A DNA stretch of 64,000 nt. Origin: Petrolisthes cinctipes (lineage: Eukaryota; Arthropoda; Malacostraca; Decapoda; Porcellanidae). The first letter of the stretch is position 1; the number at the start of each line of letters is the position of its first letter. The notes beneath the pieces were generated by a model. It worked only from the letters and a program-made list of their open reading frames with translations. It made no database searches and was not told the origin of the DNA. The position numbers were made by a program, and so were the translations under genes. Below are positions 52,230-61,364 of the stretch, in pieces. Location: the NCBI GenBank assembly GCA_033782935.1, contig JAWQEG010000490.1, forward strand, positions 2,386,001 through 2,450,000. Direction: 5' to 3'.

Positions 52230-53731
52230 GATTTTTAGCATGTTTTTCGCCTATATTTTGAAAATATTCTAGCACTGTGTAGGCATGTACAGATTGCTTC
52301 TGGGACCCCAAAATATTGAATTTTCGGGTGTTTTGAGCCTGAATTTGAGATATAAACGGGTACAGAAGATACATGCACATATTGACTTTGGGCATCTAAA
52401 ATATCGATTTTCAGCATGTTTTGGGCCTGTATTTTGAAAATACTCTAACACTGAGTAGGCATGTACAGATTGCTTCTGGGACCCCAAAATATTGAATTTT
52501 CGGGTGTTTTGAGACTGAATTTGAGATATAAACGGGTACTGAAGATGCATGCACATATCGACTTTTGTGCACCTAAAAGATCGATTTTCAGTATGTTTTG
52601 AGCATGTATTTTGAAAATTCTCTAACACGGAGTAGGCATGTACAGATCGCTTCTGGGACCCCTAAATATCGAATTTTCGGGTGTTTGGGACTGAATTTGA
52701 GATATCGACTTTTTGGCACCTAAAAGATCGATTTTTAGCATGTTTTTAGCCTATATTTTGAAAATATTCTTGAAATGAGTAGGCATGTACAGATTGCTTC
52801 TGGGACCCCAAAATATTGAATTTTCGGGTGTTTTGAGCCTGAATTTGAGATATAAACGGGTACAGAAGATACATGCACATATTGACATTGGGCACCAAAA
52901 ATATCGATTTTCAGCATGTTTTGGGCCTGAATTTTGAAAATACTCTAACACGGAGTAGGCATGTACAGATCGCTTCTGGGACCCCAAAATATCGAATTTT
53001 CGGGTGTTTAGGGCCAGAATTTGAGATATAAACGGGTACAGAAGATGCATGCACATATCGACTTTTGGGCACCTAAAAGATCGATTTTCAGTATGTTTTT
53101 GGCCTGTATTTTGAAAATACTCTAACACGGAGTAGGCATGTACAGATACCTTCTGGGACCTCTAAATATCGAATTTTCGGGTGTTTTGGGACTGAATTTG
53201 AGATATCGATTTTTTGGCACCTAAAATGTCGATTTTTAGCATGTTTTTAGCCTATATTTTGAAAATATTCTAGCACTGTGTATGCATGTACAGATTGCTT
53301 CTGGGACCCCAAAATATTGAATTTTCGGGTGTTTTGAGCCTGAATTTGAGATATAAACGGGTACAGAAGATACATGCACATATTGACTTTGGGCATCTAA
53401 AATATCGATTTTCAGCTTGTTTTGGGCCTGTATTTTGAAAATACTCTAACACGGAGTAGGCATGTACAGATCGCTTCTGGGACCCCAAAATATCGAATTT
53501 TCGGGTGTTTAGGGCCAGAATTTGAGATATAAACGGGTACAGAAGATGCATGCACATATCGACTTTTGGGCACCTAAAAGATCGATTTTCAGTATGTTTT
53601 TGGCCTGTATTTTGAAAATACTCTAACACGGAGTAGGCATGTACAGATACCTTCTGGGACCTCTAAATATCGAATTTTCGGGTGTTTTGGGACTGAATTT
53701 GAGATATCGATTTTTTGGCACCTAAAATGTC
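52230..53731 (+). repeat. Reduced fourth copy of the 1678-bp super-repeat (1502 bp)
   Basis: Units 52230 (HOR-II, 500), 52730 (HOR-I, 501), 53231 (501). The last unit still contains the cagcttg monomer start near 53411, but that monomer runs into a B1 body (acacggag). It is a tetramer that lost one monomer by exchange between neighbours. The start of 52730 also has a private ttcttgaaatgag. Confidence 0.82.
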
Positions 53732-56049
53732 GATTTTTAGCATGTTTTTCGCCTATATTTTGAAAATATTCTAGCACTGTGTAGGCATGTACAGATTGCT
53801 TCTGGGACCCCAAAATATTGAATTTTCGGGTGTTTTGAGCCTGAATTTGAGATATAAACGGGTACAGAAGATACATGCACATATTGACTTTGGGCATCTA
53901 AAATATCGATTTTCAGCATGTTTTGGGCCTGTATTTTGAAAATACTCTAACACTGAGTAGGCATGTACAGATTGCTTCTGGGACCCCAAAATATTGAATT
54001 TTCGGGTGTTTTGAGCCTGAATTTGAGATATAAACGGGTACTGAAGATGCATGCACATATCGACTTTTGTTCACCTAAAAGATCGATTTTCAGTATGTTT
54101 TGAGCATGTATTTTGAAAATTCTCCAACACGGAGTAGGCATGTACAGATCGCTTCTGGGACCACTAAATATCGAATTTTCGGGTGTTTGGGACTGAATTT
54201 GAGATATCGACTTTTTGGCACCAAAAATATCGATTTTCAGCATGTTTTTAGCCTATATTTTGAAAATATTCTAGCAATGAGTAGGCATGTACAGATCGCT
54301 TCTGGGACCCCAAAATATCGAATTTTCGGGTGTTTTGAGCCTGAATTTGAGATATAAACGGGTACAGAAGATACATGCACATATCGACTTTTGGGCACCT
54401 AATAGATCGATTTTCAGTATGTTTTTGGCCTGTATTTTGAAAATACTCTAACACGGAGTAGGCATGTACAGATACCTTCTGGGACCTCTAAATATCGAAT
54501 TTTCGGGTGTTTTGGGACTGAATTTGAGATATCGATTTTTTGGCACCTAAAATGTCGATTTTTAGCATGTTTTTAGCCTATATTTTGAAAATATTCTAGC
54601 ACTGTGTATACATGTACAGATTGCTTCTGGGACCCCAAAATATTGAATTTTCGGGTGTTTTGAGCCTGAATTTGAGATATAAACGGGTACAGAAGATATA
54701 TGCACATATTGACTTTGGGCACCAAAAATATCGATTTTCAGCATGTTTTGGGCCTGAATTTTGAAAATACTCTAACACGGAGTAGGCATGTACAGATCGA
54801 TTCTGAGAAACCAAAATATCGAATTTTCTGGTGTTTAGGGCCAGAATTTGAAATATAAACGGGTACAGAATATGCATGCACATATCGACTTTTGGGCACC
54901 TAAAAGATCGATTTTCAGTATGTTTTTGGCTTGTATTTTGAAAATACTCTAACACGGGGTAGGCATGTACAGATACCTTCTGGGACCTCTAAATATCGAA
55001 TTTTCGGGTGTTTTGGGACTGAATTTGAGATATCGATTTTTTGGCACCTAAAATGTCGATTTTTAGCATGTTTTTAGCCTATATTTTGAAAATATTCTAG
55101 CACTGAGTAGGCATGTACAGATTGCTTCTGGGACCCCAAAATATTGAATTTTCGGGTGTTTTGAGCCTGAATTTGAGATATAAACGGGTACAGAAGATAC
55201 ATGCACATATTGACTTTGGGCACCAAAAATATCGATTTTCAGCATGTTTTGGGCCTGAATTTTGAAAATACTCTAACACGGAGTAGGCATGTACAGATCG
55301 CTTCTGGGACCCCAAAATATCGAATTTTCGGGTGTTTTGAGCCTGAATTTGAGATATAAACGGGTACTGAAGATGCATGCACATATCGACTTTTGTGCAC
55401 CTAAAAGATCGATTTTCAGTATGTTTTGAGCATGTATTTTGAAAATACTCTAACACGGAGTAGGCATGTACAGATCGCTTCTGGGACCCCTAAATATCGA
55501 ATTTTCGGGTGTTTTGGGACTGAATTTGAGATATCGACTTTTTGGCACCTAAAAGATCGATTTTTAGCATGTTTTTAGCCTATATTTTGAAAATATTTTA
55601 GCACTGTACAGATTGCTTCTGGGACCCAAAAATATTGAATTTTCGGGTGTTTTGAGCTTGAATTTGAGATATAAACGGGTACAGAAGATACATGCACATA
55701 TTGACTTTGGGCACCAAAAATATCGATTTTCAGCATGTTTTGGGCCTGAATTTTGAAAATACTCTAACACGGAGTAGGCATGTACAGATCGCTGCTGGGA
55801 CCCCAAAATATCGAATTTTCGGGTGTTTAGGGCCAGAATTTGAGATATAAACGGGTACAGAAGATGCATGCACATATCGACTTTTGGGCACCTAAAAGAT
55901 CGATTTTCAGTATGTTTTTGGCCTGTATTTTGAAAATACTCTAACACGGAGTAGGCATGTACAGATACCTTCTGGGACCTCTAAATATCGAATTTTCGGG
56001 TGTTTTGGGACTGAATTTGAGATATCGACTTTTTGGCACCTAAAAGATC

Positions 56050-56225
56050 GATTTTTAGCATGTTTTTAGCCTATATTTTGAAAATATTCTAGCACTGAGT
56101 AGGCATGTACAGATTGCTTCTGGGACCCCAAAATATTGAATTTTCGGGTGTTTTGAGCCTGAATTTGAGATATAAACAGGTACAGAAGATACATGCACAT
56201 ATTGACTTTGGGCACCAAAAATATC
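56050..56225 (+). repeat. Type A1 monomer, first member of HOR-I (176 bp)
   Basis: Reference copy for HOR-I. A1 is defined by its 3' end, gggcaccaaaaatatc or the variant gggcgcc. It carries a 15-bp dyad (atattttgaaaatat) at 56073-56087. It also carries TpG at three places where the following B monomer has CpG. This copy has one private change, aaacagg for aaacggg. Confidence 0.9.
56073..56087 (+). other. Perfect 7-bp-arm dyad in A monomer
   Basis: The 15-mer atattttgaaaatat is self-complementary around a central G. It occurs at position 24-38 of nearly every A monomer. The C and B2 monomers carry gtattttgaaaatac at the same site, where both outer bases have changed and the pairing is kept. 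B1 has one mismatch (gaattttgaaaatac). Confidence 0.75.
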
Positions 56226-56402
56226 GATTTTCAGCATGTTTTGGGCCTGAAATTTGAAAATACTCTAACACGGAGTAGGCATGTACAGATCGCTTCTGGG
56301 ACCCCAAAATATCGAATTTTCGGGTGTTTAGGGCCAGAATTTGAGATATAAACGGGTACAGAAGATGCATGCACATATCGACTTTTGGGCACCTAAAAGA
56401 TC
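56226..56402 (+). repeat. Type B1 monomer, second member of HOR-I (177 bp)
   Basis: B1 starts gattttcagcatgttttggg and is marked by acacggag, agatcgcttc, the word tttagggccag and the end cttttgggcacctaaaagatc split around one extra T. By hand it differs from A at about 18 of 177 positions, roughly 10%. The 14-bp alternating purine-pyrimidine tract atgcatgcacatat lies at 56365-56378. Confidence 0.9.
56365..56378 (+). other. 14-bp alternating purine-pyrimidine tract in B1
   Basis: atgcatgcacatat alternates strictly over 14 bases and contains the palindrome tgcatgca. A monomers have atacatgcacatat at the same site, also strictly alternating. C monomers lack the site because it lies inside their 29-bp deletion. 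Confidence 0.7.
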
Positions 56403-56550
56403 GATTTTCAGTATGTTTTTGGCCTGTATTTTGAAAATACTCTAACACGGAGTAGGCATGTACAGATACCTTCTGGGACCTCTAAATATCGAATTTTCGG
56501 GTGTTTTGGGACTGAATTTGAGATATCGATTTTTTGGCACCTAAAATGTC
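56403..56550 (+). repeat. Type C1 monomer, third member of HOR-I (148 bp)
   Basis: C1 starts gattttcagtatgtttttgg, has agataccttctgggacctct, and ends ttttttggcacctaaaatgtc in most copies. Relative to B it lacks 29 bp between gagatat and the following cga; both edges of the lost segment carry ATAT. Outside the gap it differs from B at about 14 positions. Its length, 148 bp, is close to the DNA of a nucleosome core. Confidence 0.9.
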
Positions 56551-58228
56551 GATTTTTAGCATGTTTTTCGCCTATATTTTGAAAATATTCTAGCACTGTG
56601 TAGGCATGTACAGATTGCTTCTGGGACCCCAAAATATTGAATTTTCGGGTGTTTTGAGCCTGAATTTGAGATATAAACGGGTACAGAAGATACATGCACA
56701 TATTGACTTTGGGCATCTAAAATATCGATTTTCAGCATGTTTTGGGCCTGTATTTTGAAAATACTCTAACACTGAGTAGGCAGGTACAGATTGCTTCTGG
56801 GACCCCAAAATATTGAATTTTCGGGTGTTTTGAGCCTGAATTTGAGATATAAACGGGTACTGAAGATGCATGCACATATCGACTTTTGTGCACCTAAAAG
56901 ATCGATTTTCAGTATGTTTTGAGCATGTATTTTGAAAATTCTCTAACACGGAGTAGGCATGTACAGATCGCTTCTGGGACCCCTAAATATCGAATTTTCG
57001 GGTGTTTGGGACTGAATTTGAGATATCGACTTTTTGGCACCTAAAAGATCGATATTTAGCATGTTTTTAGCCTATATTTTGAAAATATTCTAGCACTGAG
57101 AAGGCATGTACAGATTGCTTCTGGGACCCAAAAATATTGAATTTTCGGGTGTTTTGAGCCTGAATTTGAGATATAAACGGGTACAGAAGATACATGCACA
57201 TATTGACTTTGGGCACCAAAAATATCGATTTTCAGCATGTTTTGGGCCTGAATTTTGAAAATACTCTAACACGGAGTAGGCATGTACAGATCGCTTCTGG
57301 GACCCCAAAATATCGAATTTTCGGGTGTTTAGGGCCAGAATTTGAGATATAAACGGGTACAGAAGATGCATGCACATATCGACTTTTGGGCACCTAAAAG
57401 ATCGATTTTCAGTATGTTTTTGGCCTGTATTTTGAAAATACTCTAACACGGAGTAGGCATGTACAGATACCTTCTGGGACCTCTAAATATCGAATTTTCG
57501 GGTGTTTTGGGACTGAATTTGAGATATCGATTTTTTGGCACCTAAAATGTCGATTTTTAGCATGTTTTTAGCCTATATTTTGAAAATATTCTAGCACTGT
57601 GTAGGCATGTACAGATTGCTTCTGGGACCCCAAAATATTGAATTTTCGGGTGTTTTGAGCCTGAATTTGAGATATAAACGGGTACAGAAGATACATGCAC
57701 ATATTGACTTTGGGCATCTAAAATATCGATTTTAAGCTTGTTTTGGGCCTGTATTTTGAAAATACTCTAACACTGAGTAGGCATGTACAGATTGCTTCTG
57801 GGACCCCAAAATATTGAATTTTCGGGTGTTTTGAGCCTGAATTTGAGATATAAACGGGTACAGAAGATACATGCACATATTGACTTTGGGCACCAAAAAT
57901 ATCGATTTTCAGCATGTTTTGGGCCTGAATTTTGAAAATACTCTAACACTGAGTAGGCATGTACAGATCGATTCTGAGAAACCAAAATATCGAATTTTCG
58001 GGTGTTTAGGGCCAGAATTTGAAATATAAACGGGTACAGAAGATGCATGCACATATCGACTTTTGGGCACCTAAAAGATCGATTTTCAGTATGTTTTTGG
58101 CTTGTATTTTGAAAATACTCTAACACGGAGTAGGCATGTACAGATACCTTCTGGGACCTCTAAATATCGAATTTTCGGGTGTTTTGGGACTGAATTTGAG
58201 ATATCGATTTTTTGGCTCCTAAAATGTC
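56551..58228 (+). repeat. 1678-bp super-repeat, copy 3
   Basis: Units 56551 (500), 57051 (501), 57552 (677), with aagcttg near 57733 and cgattctgagaaac near 57968. Private changes include ggcaggtac near 56780 and gatatttagc at 57051. Confidence 0.88.
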
Positions 58229-59053
58229 GATTTTTAGCATGTTTTTAGCCTATATTTTGAAAATTTTCTAGCACTGTGTAGGCATGTACAGATTGCTTCT
58301 GGGACCCCAAAATATTGAATTTTCGGGTGTTTTGAGCCTGAATTTGAGATATAAACGGGTACAGAAGATACATGCACATATTGACTTTGGGCATCTAAAA
58401 TATCGATTTTCAGCATGTTTTTGGCCTGTATTTTGAAAATACTCTAACACTGAGTAGGCATGTACAGATCGCTTCTGGGACCCCTAAATATCGAATTTTC
58501 GGGTGTTTTGGGACTGAATTTGAGATATCGATTTTTTGGCACCTAAAATGTCGATTTTTAGCATGTTTTTAGCCTATATTTTGAAAATATTCTAGCACTG
58601 AGTAGGCATGTACAGATTGCTTCTGGGACCCCAAAATATTGAATTTTCGGGTGTTTTGAGCCTGAATTTGAGATATAAACGGGTACAGAAGATACATGCA
58701 CATATTGACTTTGGGCACCAAAAATATCGATTTTCAGCATGTTTTGGGCCTGAATTTTGAAAATACTCTAACACGGAGTAGGCATGTACAGATCGCTTCT
58801 GGGACCCCAAAATATCGAATTTTCGGGTGTTTTGAGCCTGAATTTGAGATATAAACGGGTACTGAAGATGCATGCACATATCGACTTTTGTGCACCTAAA
58901 AGATCGATTTTCAGTATGTTTTGAGCATGTATTTTGAAAATACTCTAACACGGAGTAGGCATGTACAGATCACTTCTGTGACCCCTAAATATCGAATTTT
59001 CGTGTGTTTTGGGACTGAATTTGAGATATCGACTTTTTGGCACCTAAAATATC

Positions 59054-61364
59054 GATTTTTAGCATGTTTTTAGCCTATATTTTGAAAATATTCTAGCACT
59101 GTACAGATTGCTTCTGGGACCCCAAAATATTGAATTTTCAGGTGTTTTGAGCCTGAATTTGAGATATAAACGGGTACAGAAGATGCATGCACATATCGAC
59201 TTTTGGGCACCTAAAAGATCGATTTTCAGTATGTTTTGAGCATGTATTTTGAAAATACTCTAGCACGGAGTAGGCATGTACAGATCGCTTCTGGGACCCC
59301 TAAATATCGAATTTTCGGGTGTTTTGGGACTGAATTTGAGATATCGACTTTTTGGCACCTAAAAGATCGATTTTTAGCATGTTTTTAGCCTATATTTTGA
59401 AAATATTCTAGCACTGAGTAGGCATGTACAGATTGCTTCTGGGACCCCAAAATATTGATTTTTCGGGTGTTTTGAGCCTGAATTTGAGATATAAATGGGT
59501 ACAGAAGATATATGCACATATTGACTTTGGGCACCAAAAATATCGATTTTCAGCATGTTTTGGGCCTGAATTTTGAAAATACTCTAACACGGAGTAGGCA
59601 TGTACAGATCGCTTTTGGGACCCCAAAATATCGAATTCTCGGGTGTTTAGGGCCAGAATTTGAGATATAAACGGGTACAGAAGATGCATGCACATATCGA
59701 CTTTTGGGCACCGAAAAGATCGATTTTCAGTATGTTTTTGGCCTGTATTTTGAAAATACTCTAACAAGGAGTAGGCATGTACAGATACCTTCTGGGACCT
59801 CTAAATATCGAATTTTCGTGTGTTTTGGGACTTAATTTGATATATCGATTTTTTGGCACCTAAAATGTCGATTTTTAGCATGTTTTTAGCCTATATTTTG
59901 AAAATATTCTAGCACTGTGTAGGCATGTACAGATTGCTTCTGGGACCCCAAAATATTGAATTTTCGGGTATATTTTGAGAATGAATTTGAGATATAAACG
60001 GGTACAGAAGATACATGCACATATTGACTTTGGGCATCTAAAATATCGATTTTCAGCATGTTTTGGGCCTGTATTTTGAAAATACTCTAACACTGTACAG
60101 ATTGCTTCTGGGACCCCAAAATATTGAATTTTCGGGTGTTTTAAGCCTGAATTTGAGATATAAACGGGTACTGAAGATGCATGCACATATCGACTTTTGT
60201 GCACCTAAAAGATCGATTTTCAGTATGTTTTGAGCATGTATTTTGAAAATACTCTAACACGGAGTAGGCATGTACAGATCGCTTCTGGGACCCCTAAATA
60301 TCGAATTTTCGGGTGTTTTGGAACTGAATTTGAGATATTGACTTTTTGGCACCTAAAAGATCGATTTTTAGCATGTTTTTAGCCTATATTTTGAAAATAT
60401 TCTAGCACTGAGTAGGCATGTACAGATTGCTTCTGGGACCCCAAAATATTGAATTTTCGGGTGTTTTGAGCCTGAATTTGAGATATAAACGGGTACAGAA
60501 GATACATGCACATATTGACTTTGGGCACCAAAAATATCGATTTTCAGCATGTTTTGGGCCTGAATTTTGAAAATACTCTAACACGGAGTAGGGATGTATA
60601 GATCGCTTCTGGGACACCAAAATATCGAATTTTCGGGTGTTTAGGGCCAGAATATGAGATATAAACGGGTACAGAAGATGCATGCACATATTGACTTTTG
60701 TGCACCTAAAAGATCGATTTTCAGTATGTTTTTGGCCTGTATTTTGAAAATACTCTAACACGGAGTAGGCATGTACAGATACCTTCTGGGACCTCTAAAT
60801 ATCGAATTTTCGGGTGTTTTGAGACTGAATTTGAGATATCGATTTTTTGGCACCTAAAATGTCGATTTTTAGCATGTTTTTAGCCTCTATTTTGAAAATA
60901 TTCTAGCACTGTGTAGGCATGTACAGATTGCTTCTGGGACCCCAAAATATTGAATTTTCGGGTGTTTTGAGCCTGAATTTGAGATATAAACGGGTACAGA
61001 AGATACATGCACATATTGACTTTTGGCATCTAAAATATCGATTTTCAGCATGTTTTGGGCCTGTATTTTGAAAATACTCTAACACTGAGTAGGCATGTAC
61101 AGATTGCTTCTGGGACCCCAAAATATTGAATTTTCGGGTGTTTTGAGCCTGAATTTGAGATATAAACGGGTACTGAAGATGCATGCACATATCGACTTTT
61201 GTGCACCTAAAAGATCGATTTTCAGTATGTTTTGAGCATGTATTTTGAAAATACTCTAACACGGAGTAGGCATGTACAGATCGCTTCTGTGACCCCTAAA
61301 TATCGAATTTTCGGGTGTTTTGGGACTGAATTTGAGATATCGACTTTTTGGCACCTAAAATATC
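59054..61364 (+). repeat. 2311-bp block, copy 1
   Basis: Units 59054 (315), 59369 (501), 59870 (493), 60363 (501), 60864 (501). Shared private markers: ctctagcacgg, tattgatttttcggg, agatatatgc, gcttttggg, acttaatttgatatatc, gggtatattttgagaatg, gggatgtatagatc and tagcctctatt. The similarity begins upstream of 59054, since gcttctgtgacccc or its variant precedes both copies. Confidence 0.92.
59870..60362 (+). repeat. 493-bp HOR-II variant with 10-bp deletion in B
   Basis: Here the 10-bp deletion (cactgtacag) is in the B2 monomer near 60090 instead of A, and A has a small insertion (gggtatattttgagaatg). The twin unit is at 62181. These two units are the only ones where I saw the deletion in B. 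Confidence 0.86.

Larger units (their letters stand above)
41316..58552 (+). repeat. Region 5: alternating HOR-I and HOR-II with tetramer units
   Basis: Unit starts: 41316, 41817, 42248, 42739, 43238, 43729, 44229, 44730, 45230, 45731, 46408, 46909, 47400, 47891, 48382, 49235, 49737, 50061, 50561, 51062, 51739, 52230, 52730, 53231, 53732, 54232, 54557, 55058, 55559, 56050, 56551, 57051, 57552, 58229. From 42248 to 45730 HOR-I and HOR-II alternate strictly (491/499, 491/500, 501/500, then 501). HOR-II copies here share tttttcgcc, gaaaattctc and gtgtttggg. Confidence 0.9.
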
